From Rhodoferax sp. U2-2l (GTDB lineage: Bacteria > Pseudomonadota > Gammaproteobacteria > Burkholderiales > Burkholderiaceae_C), in contig NZ_JAJCTH010000006.1 in the NCBI RefSeq assembly GCF_020594515.1, positions 1 through 64,000 on the forward strand: DNA of 64,000 nt. Direction: 5' to 3'. The number at the start of each line of letters is the position of its first letter. The stretch's first letter is position 1. A program made the translations under genes and the position numbers. The notes beneath the pieces are model-generated. The model was not told the DNA's origin. It did no database searches and saw only the letters and a program-made list of their open reading frames with translations. Below, piece by piece: positions 9,366-19,473 of this stretch.

Positions 9366-10415
9366 ATGATCACTATCGCTGTTGACTGCATGGGGGGCGA
9401 CCACGGGCCCCGCATCACTTTGCCCGCCTGTACTCGTTTTTTGGAGCAGCACCCCGAAGCCCGGTTGATTGTGGTGGGGTTGCCGGACAGCATGAAAGGG
9501 TATGCCCATCCGCGTGCCACCGTGGTGCTGGCCCGTGAGGTGGTCACCATGGACGATCCGCTGGAAGTGGCCCTGCGCCGCAAAAAAGACTCGACCATGC
9601 GGGTGGCCATCACCCAGGTGAAAAACGGCGCGGCCCAGGCGGTGGTGTCGGCTGGGAACACGGGTGCCCTGATGGCGATCTCGCGCTACGTCCTGAAAAC
9701 CCTGGAAGGCATCGACCGCCCGGCCATCGCCGGTCAGATTCCCAATGCAAAAGGCTTGGGCACGACAGTGCTGGACATGGGGGCCAATGTGGATTGCACG
9801 GCCGAACATCTGGTGCAGTTTGCGGTGATGGGCTCGGCGCTGGTGTCGGTGCTCAGTGGCAACGAAAACCCGACTGTGGGCTTGCTCAATATCGGCGAGG
9901 AAGCCATCAAGGGCAACGAAGTCATCAAAAAAACCGGTGAATTGTTGCGGGCGGCTTCCAAAACAGGCGATCTCAACTTCTACGGCAATGTGGAGGGCAA
10001 CGATATTTTCAAGGGCACGGCCGACATCGTGGTCTGTGACGGTTTTGTGGGCAATGTGGCGCTGAAGGCCAGCGAAGGCCTGGCCGGGATGATTGTGGAT
10101 TTCTTGCGCAAAGAGTTTTCACGCAACATCTTCACCAAACTGGCGGCCTTGATTGCTTACCCGGTGATATCGGCGCTTAAAAAGCGCATGGACCATCGCC
10201 GTTACAACGGTGGTGCACTGTTGGGCTTGCGCGGTCTGGTGTTCAAGAGCCATGGCTCGGCCGATGAGCTGGCGTTTGGTTTCGCGCTGGCGCGGGCGTA
10301 TGATGCGGCCCGAAATGATTTGTTGGAGCGGGTTCGGGTGCGCATTGCCCATGCGGCGCCATTGCTGGCACCGGCTGAAAGCAACTTGACAAAAGAAGCC
10401 GCCGTATTGGTCTGA
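9366..10415 (+). CDS. plsX: Phosphate acyltransferase PlsX
   Basis: Makes acyl-phosphate from acyl-ACP, the first step of the PlsX/PlsY route to phospholipids, and begins the fatty-acid cluster. At 349 residues it is full length. Seen: N-terminal [14 protein letters not shown], central [12 protein letters not shown] and [17 protein letters not shown], and [20 protein letters not shown], all family signatures. The preceding bases (TAGCTATTC) resemble the edge of the dispersed TAGCTAT repeat. A promoter should lie between the rpmF terminator and the ATG. fabH follows 3 bases later. Confidence 0.96.
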   Translation: MITIAVDCMGGDHGPRITLPACTRFLEQHPEARLIVVGLPDSMKGYAHPRATVVLAREVVTMDDPLEVALRRKKDSTMRVAITQVKNGAAQAVVSAGNTGALMAISRYVLKTLEGIDRPAIAGQIPNAKGLGTTVLDMGANVDCTAEHLVQFAVMGSALVSVLSGNENPTVGLLNIGEEAIKGNEVIKKTGELLRAASKTGDLNFYGNVEGNDIFKGTADIVVCDGFVGNVALKASEGLAGMIVDFLRKEFSRNIFTKLAALIAYPVISALKKRMDHRRYNGGALLGLRGLVFKSHGSADELAFGFALARAYDAARNDLLERVRVRIAHAAPLLAPAESNLTKEAAVLV

Positions 10416-10418
10416 TTT

Positions 10419-11396
10419 ATGAACACTTACGCACGTATCACCGGCACTGGCAGCTATTTGCCACCGAACCGCCTCACCAACGCAGATCTGGTCAGCCAAT
10501 TGGCGGCACAAGGCGTTGAGTCCAGCGACGAGTGGATTGTGGAGCGCACCGGCATTCGCGCCCGCCACTTTGCCGATGCCGACATGGCCTGCAGTGATTT
10601 GGCGTTGCACGCTTGCCAGCGCGCGCTGGAGGCTGCGGGCCTCCAGGCGCAGGACATTGATCTCATCATTGTGGGCACCTCGACACCTGACATGGTGTTC
10701 CCATCGACGGCGACGATCTTGCAACGCAAATTGGGCGCGCAAGGCGGCGCGGCGTTTGACGTGCAAGCCGTGTGCAGTGGCTTTATTTACGCCCTGACGG
10801 TGGCCGACGCCATGATCAAGGCGGGCTCGGCCACCAAGGCGCTGGTGGTGGGGGCAGAGATATTTTCCCGCCTTCTTGATTTCAATGACCGCACCACCTG
10901 CGTCCTGTTTGGCGACGGCGCAGGGGCTGTGGTGCTGGAGGCATCCACCGAGCCGGGCATTCTGGCCACCGACATCCACGCTGATGGCAAATACAGCGAC
11001 ATCTTGTGTGTGCCGGGCCATGTGTCGGGCGGGCAGGTGACGGGTTTGCCGCTGTTGCGTATGGATGGTCAGGCGGTGTTCAAGCTGGCGGTGCATGTGT
11101 TGGACGAAACCGCGCGTGCGGTGTTGGCCAAAGCGGGCAAAACGTCGGCCGACATTGATTGGCTGGTGCCGCATCAGGCCAACATCCGCATCATGCAAAG
11201 CACCGCGCGCAAGCTGAAACTGTCGCCGGACAAGGTGGTGGTTACTGTGGATCAGCATGGCAACACTTCGGCCGCATCGATTCCGTTGGCGCTCGACACC
11301 GCAGTGCGCGCAGGCCAGATCAAGCCGGGCCAGACGGTGCTGCTGGAGGGGGTTGGCGGGGGCTTCACGTGGGGCTCGGTGTTATTAAAAATGTAG
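10419..11396 (+). CDS. fabH: 3-oxoacyl-ACP synthase III (FabH)
   Basis: Condenses acetyl-CoA with malonyl-ACP to start fatty-acid synthesis. The catalytic triad is visible: Cys in [13 protein letters not shown] (about 113), His in VPHQANIRI (about 252) and Asn in [13 protein letters not shown] (about 282). The length of 325 is standard. It is coupled to plsX by a 3-base gap. Its TAG stop (11394-11396) lies inside the conserved first bases of a dispersed TAGCTAT-type repeat, so that element abuts the coding end exactly. Confidence 0.96.
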   Translation: MNTYARITGTGSYLPPNRLTNADLVSQLAAQGVESSDEWIVERTGIRARHFADADMACSDLALHACQRALEAAGLQAQDIDLIIVGTSTPDMVFPSTATILQRKLGAQGGAAFDVQAVCSGFIYALTVADAMIKAGSATKALVVGAEIFSRLLDFNDRTTCVLFGDGAGAVVLEASTEPGILATDIHADGKYSDILCVPGHVSGGQVTGLPLLRMDGQAVFKLAVHVLDETARAVLAKAGKTSADIDWLVPHQANIRIMQSTARKLKLSPDKVVVTVDQHGNTSAASIPLALDTAVRAGQIKPGQTVLLEGVGGGFTWGSVLLKM

Positions 11397-11430
11397 TTGC
11401 TTGCCCTCATTGAAAAAGGGCTAAACGCAT
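11393..11430 (+). repeat. Dispersed TAGCTAT hairpin repeat, copy 2
   Basis: GTAGTTGCTTGCCCT, spacer, AAGGGCTAAACGC has the stem-loop layout of the family (GCCCT against AGGGC). It fills the fabH-fabD gap and supplies the fabH stop codon. Confidence 0.6.
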
Positions 11431-11465
11431 TTTTCCTGTTTTCTCAAAACGATTCCGTGACGCTT

Positions 11466-12422
11466 ATGAAACCATTTGCTTTTGTATTTCCGGGCCAGGG
11501 TTCGCAGTCGGTGGGGATGTTGGACGGCTGGGGCGATCATCCGCAGGTGCTGGCCGCCGTGGCCGAGGCGTCTGACGCCTTGAACGAAGACATCGGTGCG
11601 CTGATCAAGAACGGTCCCAAGGAAGCGCTGGCGCTCACCACCAACACCCAGCCGGTGATGCTGGTGGCGGGTGTGGCGGCGTACCGCGTCTGGATGACTG
11701 AGGTGGGTGTGGCGCCCGCTGCGGTGGCCGGACATTCGCTGGGCGAGTATTCGGCGCTGGTGGCGTCGGGTGTGCTGACGCTGGCGCAAGCGGCACCGCT
11801 GGTGCGTTTTCGCGCCGCAGCCATGCAGGAAGCGGTGCCGGTGGGCATGGGCGCCATGGCCGCTATTCTGGGGATGGACGCTCTCAAAGTGATCGCGATC
11901 TGCGCTGAAGTGACGGAGACTTTTGGTGAAAATTCTGCTGAAGTGGTGGAAGCCGTCAATTTCAACGACCCCGGTCAGACGGTGATTGCGGGCTCCAAGG
12001 CGGCGGTCGAGCAGGCGTGTGTGGCACTCAAGGCCCAGGGCGCCAAGCGCGCCTTGCCGCTGCCGGTGTCGGCACCGTTCCACTCCAGCCTGATGAAACC
12101 CGCCGCGGTCAAACTCAAGGATCAGCTCGACGCCACCGAATTTGCCGTGCCGCAAATCCCGGTGATCAACAACATCGACGTGTCGGTGGAGCAAGATCCG
12201 GTGCGCATCCGCGACGCGCTGGTGCGCCAGGCTTTCGGCCCGGTGCGCTGGGTGGAATGTGTGCAGGCGCTGCAGGCGCGTGGCCTGTCGACGCTGGTGG
12301 AATGCGGCCCGGGCAAAGTCCTGGCGGGCATGACCAAACGCATCGCCGCCGACATGCAAGGGCTGGCGCTGTTTGATGCGGCCAGCCTGGCTGAGGTCAA
12401 AACAAGTCTTCTGGAAGCGTGA
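11466..12422 (+). CDS. fabD: Malonyl-CoA:ACP transacylase (FabD)
   Basis: Transfers malonyl from CoA to ACP. The start MKPFAFVFPGQGSQSVGML and the nucleophile elbow GHSLGEYSALV (Ser near residue 91) are clear; the partner His is expected in SAPFHSSLM (about 203), and the C-terminal GPGKVLAGM is typical. I chose ATG 11466 (318 residues); an upstream TTG in frame would add a tail encoded by the interspersed repeat and is not credible. fabG follows after 4 bases. Confidence 0.95.
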   Translation: MKPFAFVFPGQGSQSVGMLDGWGDHPQVLAAVAEASDALNEDIGALIKNGPKEALALTTNTQPVMLVAGVAAYRVWMTEVGVAPAAVAGHSLGEYSALVASGVLTLAQAAPLVRFRAAAMQEAVPVGMGAMAAILGMDALKVIAICAEVTETFGENSAEVVEAVNFNDPGQTVIAGSKAAVEQACVALKAQGAKRALPLPVSAPFHSSLMKPAAVKLKDQLDATEFAVPQIPVINNIDVSVEQDPVRIRDALVRQAFGPVRWVECVQALQARGLSTLVECGPGKVLAGMTKRIAADMQGLALFDAASLAEVKTSLLEA

Positions 12423-12426
12423 ACTC

Positions 12427-13176
12427 ATGAGTGAATTGACATTTGCGGGCCAAGTGGCCCTGGTGACCGGCGCCTCGCGCGGCATTGGTGCGGCAATCGC
12501 GTTGCAACTGGCGCAGCAAGGCCTCAAGGTGATTGGCACCGCCACCACCGACGACGGCGCCGCCAAGATCAGTGAGGCGCTGGCGGCTTTTGAGGGCTGT
12601 AGCGGCCAAACGCTCAACGTCAACGACGCCCCAGGCGTGGATGCGTTGATTGATGCCATCGTCAAGGAACATGGCGGCCTGCAGATTCTGGTCAACAACG
12701 CCGGGATCACCCGCGACAACCTCGCCATGCGCATGAAAGACGACGAGTGGGACGCGGTGCTGGACACCAACCTCAAAGCCGTCTTCCGCATGAGCCGCGC
12801 CGTGATGCGCACCATGATGAAGCAGCGTTATGGCCGCATCATCAGCATCACCTCGGTGGTCGGCGCGTCCGGCAACCCCGGTCAGGCCAACTACGCTGCG
12901 GCCAAGGCGGGCGTGGCAGGCATGACACGGGCGCTGGCACGTGAACTGGGCTCGCGCAACATCACGGTCAACTGCATCGCCCCCGGCTTCATCGAAACCG
13001 ACATGACCGCCAGCCTGCCTGCGGAGCAGCACAAGGCGCTGCTGGGGCAGATTCCGCTGGGTCACCTGGGCAAGCCCGCTGACATCGCGCATGCGGTGGC
13101 TTATCTGGCCTCGCCGCAGGCGTCTTATGTGACGGGGCAGGAGTTACATGTCAACGGTGGCATGTTCATGGTGTGA
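12427..13176 (+). CDS. fabG: 3-oxoacyl-ACP reductase (FabG)
   Basis: NADPH-dependent short-chain dehydrogenase of the elongation cycle, 249 residues. Seen: the cofactor loop TGASRGIGAAIA (about 13-24), NNAG (about 90), the catalytic Ser in SITSVVGASG, and Tyr/Lys in NYAAAKAGV (about 155-160). The C-terminal YVTGQELHVNGGMFMV is typical FabG. It starts 4 bases after the fabD stop, so translation is probably coupled. Confidence 0.96.
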   Translation: MSELTFAGQVALVTGASRGIGAAIALQLAQQGLKVIGTATTDDGAAKISEALAAFEGCSGQTLNVNDAPGVDALIDAIVKEHGGLQILVNNAGITRDNLAMRMKDDEWDAVLDTNLKAVFRMSRAVMRTMMKQRYGRIISITSVVGASGNPGQANYAAAKAGVAGMTRALARELGSRNITVNCIAPGFIETDMTASLPAEQHKALLGQIPLGHLGKPADIAHAVAYLASPQASYVTGQELHVNGGMFMV

Positions 13177-13220
13177 TCGGTGTTTAAATCAGCGTAATCC
13201 AGCCGCAATGTCCGTCCGGC

Positions 13221-13499
<279 letters not shown>

Positions 13500-13589
13500 T
13501 GTCGCGATCAGGCAGCGCTGTTTGGCGCTGCCACCGCCGCCGGGGTCTGAGCGCTGCTGCCCAAACACCTCGGTCGCCACAAGTTTCAT

Positions 13590-13623
13590 AGCCTGATGCC
13601 TGCACAAGGCATCGGGCTTTTTA
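13590..13623 (+). terminator. Terminator between acpP and fabF
   Basis: A 12-bp stem (AGCCTGATGCCT against AGGCATCGGGCT, one wobble) is followed immediately by six T residues. A second hairpin, GGCAGCGC/GGCGCTGCC, lies at 13511-13531. Complete or partial termination here would let acpP message exceed that of fabF. Confidence 0.85.
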
Positions 13624-13651
13624 CAGACGAACCACTGACTGCTAAATCCAT

Positions 13652-14899
13652 ATGTCCCGTCGTCGCGTCGTTGTTACCGGTTTAGGTTGTATCAGTCCCG
13701 TGGGAAACACGGTTGACACCGCTTGGGCCAACCTGCTGGCCGGTCAGTCGGGCATTGGCCTGATCACCAAATTCGACCCTGCCACCTTCAGCGCCAAAAT
13801 CGCGGGTGAGGTCAAGGGGTTTGATGTTGAGGCCTATATGAGCGCGAAAGAAGCGCGCACCATGGACAGTTTCATCCACTACGGCATCGCTGCGGCCGCG
13901 CAGGCTGTGGCCGACTCAGGCCTGCCGACCGGCGACGCCCTGAGCGAGGAATTGGCTACCCGCATCGGCTGCGTGATTGGTTCCGGCATCGGCGGTTTGC
14001 CGATGATCGAGAGCATGCATGCCGAGTACATGCAGCGTGGCGCGCGGCGTATCTCGCCGTTTTTTGTGCCGTCCACCATCGTCAACATGATTGCCGGGCA
14101 CGTGTCGATCCGCTGCGGCTTCAAGGGCCCGAACCTGGCCATCGTCACCGCCTGCACCACCGGCCTGCACTGCATTGGCCAGGCCGGTCGCATGATCGAA
14201 TACGGTGACGCCGATGTGGTGGTGGCCGGGGGGGCTGAGGCCTCTATTTCCCCGCTGGGCTTAGGTGGCTTTGCCTCCATGCGCGCGCTGAGCACCCGCA
14301 ACGATGACCCAACCACCGCTTCGCGCCCTTGGGACCGCGATCGCGACGGGTTTGTGCTGGGCGAAGGTGCGGGCGTGATGGTGCTGGAAGAGTACGAACA
14401 CGCCAAAGCCCGTGGCGCCAAGATTTACGCCGAACTGGCAGGTTTTGGCATGAGTGCGGACGCCGGCCACATGACCGCGCCCAACATGGATGGCCCGCGC
14501 CGCGCCATGGTCAGCGCCATGCAAAACGCAGGTGTGAACGCTGACCAAATTGACTACGTCAACGCCCATGGCACGTCCACCCCACTGGGTGACACCAACG
14601 AATCCAACGCCATCAAGGCGGCGCTGGGTGATCACGCCTACAAGACCGTGGTGAATTCAACCAAGTCCATGACCGGCCATTTGCTCGGTGGTGCAGGGGG
14701 TCTGGAATCGGTGGTGACGGTGCTGGCGCTGTACCACCAGAAGAGCCCGCCCACCATGAACATCTTCAACCAGGACCCCGATTGCGACCTGGATTACTGC
14801 GCCAACGCGGCGCGTGACATGAAGATCGACGTGGCCATCAAGAACAACTTTGGCTTTGGTGGTACCAACGGCTCACTGGTTTTCAAGCGGGCACCTTGA
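13652..14899 (+). CDS. fabF: 3-oxoacyl-ACP synthase II (FabF)
   Basis: Elongating beta-ketoacyl-ACP synthase of 415 residues. The Cys-His-His triad is visible: [10 protein letters not shown] (Cys near 167), [11 protein letters not shown] (His near 308) and [13 protein letters not shown] (Lys and His near 340-345). The N-terminal [16 protein letters not shown] is typical. It lies downstream of the acpP terminator and ends the fatty-acid cluster; the rpoE block follows. Confidence 0.96.
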   Translation: MSRRRVVVTGLGCISPVGNTVDTAWANLLAGQSGIGLITKFDPATFSAKIAGEVKGFDVEAYMSAKEARTMDSFIHYGIAAAAQAVADSGLPTGDALSEELATRIGCVIGSGIGGLPMIESMHAEYMQRGARRISPFFVPSTIVNMIAGHVSIRCGFKGPNLAIVTACTTGLHCIGQAGRMIEYGDADVVVAGGAEASISPLGLGGFASMRALSTRNDDPTTASRPWDRDRDGFVLGEGAGVMVLEEYEHAKARGAKIYAELAGFGMSADAGHMTAPNMDGPRRAMVSAMQNAGVNADQIDYVNAHGTSTPLGDTNESNAIKAALGDHAYKTVVNSTKSMTGHLLGGAGGLESVVTVLALYHQKSPPTMNIFNQDPDCDLDYCANAARDMKIDVAIKNNFGFGGTNGSLVFKRAP

Positions 14900-14944
14900 C
14901 CGCGTCTGATCGCGGGTCTCGACCCCTTTCAGTCCATTTTTGGC

Positions 14945-15403
14945 ATGCACAGCGCCCCAGCGGTCACTTACCCGGTGGGGCGTTGCCGTTTTCACGCGGG
15001 TCTGCTGGCCGGGCTGCTGGTGCTGGGTGCTGGCGTGCTGGTCGCCTGGGTACAGCATGACGATGCCATCGCGATGCGCCATGCCGCAGCGGGGTTGTTG
15101 TGGCTGGTCTGTGCCTTGGCGGCAGTGCGTCTCTGGTGGCGTTTTCCTACCGGCTCGTTGACTTGGGATGGCCAGTTGTGGATCTGGGCGGGTGAGGGTG
15201 GTGAACCGTATCCGGTGGCCCTCAGCATGACGCTGGACAGTCAAACGGCGCTGTTGTTGCGCCTGCAGGCCGACGGTGCACCCAGTCTGTGGGTGTGGCT
15301 GGAGCAGCGCCGGGCGCCGGGGCGTTGGTTGCCCTGTCGGCGTGCCGTGTTTGGCCCCAAGCCGCCCGCAACAGTCACCGACCCCGGCTGGGTGGCGCCA
15401 TGA
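14945..15403 (+). CDS. Small membrane protein with YgfX-like layout
   Basis: A 152-residue protein with two close hydrophobic helices (about 18-40, AGLLAGLLVLGAGVLVAW, and 48-66) followed by a soluble tail of short beta-type segments (LTWDGQLWIW, LLLRLQADG, SLWVWLEQ) and WLPCRRAVF. That layout, two N-terminal helices then a W-rich tail ending in a conserved R-R segment, resembles E. coli YgfX (CptA), but I cannot confirm homology by eye. It overlaps the rpoE start (ATGA), so it is probably translated in one operon with the sigma-E system. Confidence 0.7.
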   Translation: MHSAPAVTYPVGRCRFHAGLLAGLLVLGAGVLVAWVQHDDAIAMRHAAAGLLWLVCALAAVRLWWRFPTGSLTWDGQLWIWAGEGGEPYPVALSMTLDSQTALLLRLQADGAPSLWVWLEQRRAPGRWLPCRRAVFGPKPPATVTDPGWVAP

Positions 15404-16044
15404 CCGACCCGACGCCGCCGTCAGAACCGCTCGGACCCGCTGACCCCAACAGCGACGCCATGCTGGTCCAGCGCACCGTGGCGGGGGATCAGCGGGCGTT
15501 TGAGTTGCTGGTGATCAAATACCAGCGCCGGGTCGAACGCCTGATCAGCCGCATGGTGCGCGACGTGGACCTGGTGGAAGACATTGCCCAGGAAACCTTC
15601 ATCAATGCTTACCGGGCGCTGCACCAGTTCCGCGGTGACGCGCAGTTTTACACCTGGCTGTACCGCATCGCGGTCAACACCGCCAAAAAATTCCTGCTGG
15701 AACTCAAACGGGACCGCACGGTGTCCGACAGTGCCCTCGCATCCAAAGACGATGACGATGAAACTTTTCGTTCCAAGAACGAACCAAGCACGGACGAAAC
15801 CCCCGAGTCGGTGCTGGCCGCCAAGGAAATCGGTCAGGCCGTGGGCGAGGTGTTGGCGGGGTTGCCCGACGATTTGCGGCAGGCGATCACGTTGCGCGAG
15901 ATGGAAGGGATGACCTACGAGGACATTGCGCAGTTGATGGCGTGCCCGATTGGGACCGTGCGTTCACGGATTTTCCGGGCGCGCGAGGCCATCTCGGCCA
16001 AGGTTCGGCCGATGCTGGAGCGCCAGACCGGCAAACGCTGGTGA
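15400..16044 (+). CDS. rpoE: RNA polymerase sigma factor RpoE (ECF family)
   Basis: Envelope-stress sigma factor of 214 residues. Region 2 is clear (RAFELLVIKYQRRVERLISRM then DVDLVEDIAQETFINAYRAL, with FYTWLYRIAVNTAKKFL for -10 recognition), and region 4 has LREMEGMTYEDIAQLM with GTVRSRIFRAREA. An acidic linker separates them. I chose ATG 15400, which overlaps the preceding stop; the product MTDPTPPSEPL has the usual N-terminus. rseA, rseB and mucD follow, which fixes the assignment to the sigma-E/AlgU group. Confidence 0.94.
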   Translation: MTDPTPPSEPLGPADPNSDAMLVQRTVAGDQRAFELLVIKYQRRVERLISRMVRDVDLVEDIAQETFINAYRALHQFRGDAQFYTWLYRIAVNTAKKFLLELKRDRTVSDSALASKDDDDETFRSKNEPSTDETPESVLAAKEIGQAVGEVLAGLPDDLRQAITLREMEGMTYEDIAQLMACPIGTVRSRIFRAREAISAKVRPMLERQTGKRW

Positions 16045-16101
16045 GGCATGGGTGGATGGTGTGGTTTGGATGGTTTGAACATTACAAGGGCAAGTCGAGT
16101 C

Positions 16102-16728
16102 ATGTCTGATCAATTGCGGGAACGTAGTGAACTGGTGTCTGCCTTGGTGGACGGGCAACTCCACGGGGACGAGTTTGCCCGTGTTGTGGCGCACCTCGCC
16201 GACGCGCCAGAGGACCGAGTTACCTGGGACACCTACCATCTGGTCGGGGAAGTCATGCGATCCTCGGGCGCTCCGGTGCGCGCGCATGACCCGGCGTTTG
16301 TCACCCGGCTGCGCGCCCGGCTGGCGGAAGAAACGATTCAAGAGGTCGCTGTCAGCCCCATACCGGTGCGTTCTGACGTGCAAAAAAACACCATGGTTGC
16401 TGTTGCCAATGATCGTTGGTGGAAACGGGTAGTGGGTCTGGCGTCGATCACGATGGTGATTGGGCTGGCCTGGCAGGGCGTGGCCATGCTTGGATCGGGT
16501 GACGCTGGCAACACCCAGTTGGCGCAGTTGCCTAAGCCGCCTGTCACCGCCGCGCCAGCGTCCGCACCGGCAACGCTGGTGGCGGGCGACACCCCGTCAC
16601 CGCAGATGCTGCGTGACCCGCAGCTTGATGCCTTGCTGGCAGCGCACCGCCAGATGGGGGGCGCCAGCGTTTTGCAGATGCCCTCGGGCTTTTTGCGCAA
16701 CGCCACGTTTGACGAGGGCAAGCGTTGA
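16102..16728 (+). CDS. rseA: Anti-sigma-E factor RseA (MucA-like)
   Basis: Inner-membrane anti-sigma factor. The cytoplasmic N-terminus (ERSELVSALVDGQL, then VTWDTYHLVGEVMRS) is the RseA sigma-binding domain; one transmembrane helix lies near residues 112-130 (VVGLASITMVIGLAW) and the periplasmic tail is short and Ala-Pro rich. At 208 residues it matches the family. ATG 16102 gives the family N-terminus MSDQLRERSELVSAL; the gap to rpoE is 57 bases. It overlaps the rseB start. Confidence 0.9.
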   Translation: MSDQLRERSELVSALVDGQLHGDEFARVVAHLADAPEDRVTWDTYHLVGEVMRSSGAPVRAHDPAFVTRLRARLAEETIQEVAVSPIPVRSDVQKNTMVAVANDRWWKRVVGLASITMVIGLAWQGVAMLGSGDAGNTQLAQLPKPPVTAAPASAPATLVAGDTPSPQMLRDPQLDALLAAHRQMGGASVLQMPSGFLRNATFDEGKR

Positions 16729-17741
16729 AATTTCTGGTCAGTCTTGTGTTGTGTGTGTCGGGCTGGCTGGCCCACGGCAGCGTTTGGGCGCAGCCCGCGC
16801 CAGCCCCGACGCCTGAGTCGTCAGATGAAACCACCGGTGTGGCGCGCTGGCTGATGCGCCTGCATGAGGCACCGCGCGCGCGCGCTTACATGGGCACATT
16901 TGTGGTCACCACCGGCAGCGACATGTCCACCTCGCGCATCTGGCACGTGGGCAACGGTGACAGGCAGATGGAGCGGGTGGAGTCCCTCACCGGCACGGCG
17001 CGCACCACCTTTCGGCGCAACGACGAAGTGGTCACGTTTTTGCCGGGCAGCCGCACCGTGATCCACGAAACCCGTGAGGCGCTGGGACTGTTTCCCAACC
17101 TGCTGAACCGCGCTGATGCCGCCGTGAGCCACTTTTACCGACTGCGATCAGTGGGGCAAGGCCGGGTGGCCGGGTTCGAAGCCGATATCGTGCAGCTGAT
17201 GCCGCTGGACCTGCTGCGTTTTGGCTACCAAATCTGGACCGAACAAAAAACCGGTCTGATGGTCAAGCTGCAAACCCTGGACCCCGTTGGCAACGTGCTG
17301 GAGCAGGCGGCGTTCTCGGAGTTGCAGCTGGACGCGCCGGTGGCCATGGCCAAGCTCACAGCGTTGATGGACAACACCCAGGGCTACCGGGTGATCAGCC
17401 CGACGCTGGTCAAAACCACGGCCGAGGCCGAAGGCTGGCTGATGGCAACACCGGTGCCGGGTTTTGCACCCGTGCGTTGTTACAAGCGGCTGGAAGGCGG
17501 CGCCAGTGCGGCCAACCCGCCTTTGCAGTGTGTTTATTCGGATGGCTTGGCCTCGGTCTCGCTGTTCATCGAGCTGTTCGATCCCCAGCGCCATGGCCGC
17601 TTGCAGTCGCACCACCTGGTCTCCATGGGGGCGACCAGTTTGCGTATGCGCCAACTGGGGTCGTGGTGGGTCACGGCGGTGGGTGAGGTGCCGCCGCAGA
17701 CCCTGGCGGCCTTTGTGCAGGCACTTGAGAGAAAGCGCTAA
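16725..17741 (+). CDS. rseB: Sigma-E regulatory protein RseB (MucB-like)
   Basis: Periplasmic sensor that protects RseA from proteolysis and responds to mislocalised lipoproteins or LPS. A signal peptide (MKFLVSLVLCVSGWLAHGSVWA, written here only in part as KFLVSLVLCVSGWLAHG) ends near residue 22. The mature region has AYMGTFVVTTGSDMSTSRIWH and HETREALGLFPN typical of MucB/RseB. The start is TTG at 16725, overlapping the rseA stop by 3 bases; no ATG is available in frame before the signal peptide. Length 338 fits the family. Confidence 0.92.
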   Translation: MKFLVSLVLCVSGWLAHGSVWAQPAPAPTPESSDETTGVARWLMRLHEAPRARAYMGTFVVTTGSDMSTSRIWHVGNGDRQMERVESLTGTARTTFRRNDEVVTFLPGSRTVIHETREALGLFPNLLNRADAAVSHFYRLRSVGQGRVAGFEADIVQLMPLDLLRFGYQIWTEQKTGLMVKLQTLDPVGNVLEQAAFSELQLDAPVAMAKLTALMDNTQGYRVISPTLVKTTAEAEGWLMATPVPGFAPVRCYKRLEGGASAANPPLQCVYSDGLASVSLFIELFDPQRHGRLQSHHLVSMGATSLRMRQLGSWWVTAVGEVPPQTLAAFVQALERKR

Positions 17742-17783
17742 GCCTTCATATGCCTTTTATTTTGTTCACAGGAAAGGTCAGAC

Positions 17784-19250
17784 ATGATTCGATTTAATTG
17801 CAAGCAGCTGGTTGCCAGCGCCCTCAGCGGCGTGTTGGTGCTCACCGCCGTCACGGCCCTGGTGCCCGCCTCGGCCGCTTGGGCGCAGTCGGCCAGCCTG
17901 CCTGATTTTGCGGATCTGGTGGAGCAGGTCAGCCCGTCGGTGGTGAACATCCGAACGGTTGAAAAAGTCAGCGCCGCGCCGGAAGGGGCACCGCAACTGG
18001 ACGAAGACATGCTCGAGTTCTTCCGCCGTTTTGGGCTGCCCATGCCCAACATCCCGCGCCAAACACCGCCGCGCAACCACCCGCAACCGCGTGACGAGGA
18101 CAAGCCGCGCGGTGTGGGTTCTGGCTTCATCCTGTCGACCGACGGCATGATCATGACCAACGCCCATGTGATCGAGGGCGCCGACGAGGTCTTGGTAACC
18201 CTGACCGACAAGCGTGAATTCAAGGCCAAGATCATTGGCGCCGACAAACGCAGCGATGTGGCGGTGGTCAAGATCGAGGCGGCCAACCTGCCCGCCGTCA
18301 AGGTGGGGGATGTCAACCGCCTGCGGGTGGGCGAGTGGGTGGTGGCCATTGGCTCGCCGTTCGGGCTGGAAAACACCGTGACGGCCGGCATTGTGAGTGC
18401 CAAGCAGCGTGACACCGGTGACTATCTGCCCTTCATCCAGACCGACGTGGCGATCAACCCCGGCAACTCGGGTGGCCCGCTGATCAACATGCGCGGCGAG
18501 GTGGTGGGCATCAACAGCCAGATTTACTCGCGCTCGGGCGGCTCCATGGGCATTTCGTTCTCGATCCCGATGGACGAGGCGGTGCGCGTCAGCGAGCAAT
18601 TGCGCGCTACCGGCAAGGTCACGCGCGGCCGCATTGGTGTGCAGATCGACCAGGTGTCCAAGGAAGTGGCCGAATCCATCGGCCTGGGCAAGCCGCAGGG
18701 CGCGTTTGTGCGCGCGGTGGAGGCTGGGGCCCCAGCCGACAAGGCAGGCGTAGAAGCGGGTGACATCATCATCAAGTTTGATGGCAAACCGGTGGACAAA
18801 TCGTCTGACCTGCCGCGCATGGTGGGCAACACCAAACCCGGCACCAAGAGCACACTCACTGTGTTTCGCCGCGGCGCCACCAAAGACATCAGTGTGGTGA
18901 TTGCCGAGATCGAGCCCGACAAACCTGTGGCCAAACCCACGGCCAAACCCGCCAAGCCGCAGAAAACCACCGCCGCCCAGAGCATTGGCCTGGTGGTGGC
19001 TGACCTGACCGACGCAGCCCGCAAGGAGATGGGGGTCAAAGGCGGTGTGCGGGTCGAAAACGCTGCGGATGCCGCTGCGCGGGCCGGTTTGCGCGAAGGT
19101 GACGTCATTGTGGCCGTGGCCAATGTCGCAGTGGCCAATGTGCAGGAGTTGGAGGCTGTGCTGACCAAGCTGGACAAGAGCAAGCCGCTCAATGTGTTGT
19201 TCCGCCGTGGTGAATGGTCGCAATACACCGTGATCCGCCCCATGAAATGA
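17784..19250 (+). CDS. mucD: Periplasmic serine endoprotease DegP/MucD (Do family)
   Basis: HtrA-type protease and chaperone that degrades misfolded envelope proteins. A signal peptide covers about 34 residues, ending near SAAWAQ. The S1C triad is visible: His in MTNAHVIEGA, Asp in KRSDVAVVKIE and Ser in NPGNSGGPL (about 234). Two PDZ domains follow (about 285-375 and 400-485). Length 488. It is preceded by AGGAAAGG and closes the rpoE-rseA-rseB-mucD cluster, the usual betaproteobacterial order. Confidence 0.95.
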   Translation: MIRFNCKQLVASALSGVLVLTAVTALVPASAAWAQSASLPDFADLVEQVSPSVVNIRTVEKVSAAPEGAPQLDEDMLEFFRRFGLPMPNIPRQTPPRNHPQPRDEDKPRGVGSGFILSTDGMIMTNAHVIEGADEVLVTLTDKREFKAKIIGADKRSDVAVVKIEAANLPAVKVGDVNRLRVGEWVVAIGSPFGLENTVTAGIVSAKQRDTGDYLPFIQTDVAINPGNSGGPLINMRGEVVGINSQIYSRSGGSMGISFSIPMDEAVRVSEQLRATGKVTRGRIGVQIDQVSKEVAESIGLGKPQGAFVRAVEAGAPADKAGVEAGDIIIKFDGKPVDKSSDLPRMVGNTKPGTKSTLTVFRRGATKDISVVIAEIEPDKPVAKPTAKPAKPQKTTAAQSIGLVVADLTDAARKEMGVKGGVRVENAADAAARAGLREGDVIVAVANVAVANVQELEAVLTKLDKSKPLNVLFRRGEWSQYTVIRPMK

Positions 19251-19401
19251 TGTGGATATCCGATGCACACCTTGTGGACAAGCTGTGAAAAGACCGCCCG
19301 CAAGGTGTGCCGCTTAGCAGCGGCCGGGCCTTGGCAGGGCGCTTGTCTTTTTACTTACAATACGGCTCCAGCTTTATCCGTGGCCATTTAAGGGTTGGAC
19401 C

Positions 19402-19433
19402 AGGGCGCGTCGCACATGACCGCGCCCTTTTTT
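19402..19433 (+). terminator. Terminator or attenuator in the mucD-lepA gap
   Basis: AGGGCGCG and CGCGCCCT pair across an 11-base loop and run into TTTTTT. It stands 41 bases before lepA. Upstream, TTGGCA and TACAAT (about 19 bases apart, near 19332-19362) could form a promoter, in which case the hairpin would be a leader element of lepA rather than the end of the mucD transcript. Confidence 0.7.
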
Positions 19434-19473
19434 CTGTTCACGCGCCCATCACTCACCTTGTCGGTTTCTCCGA

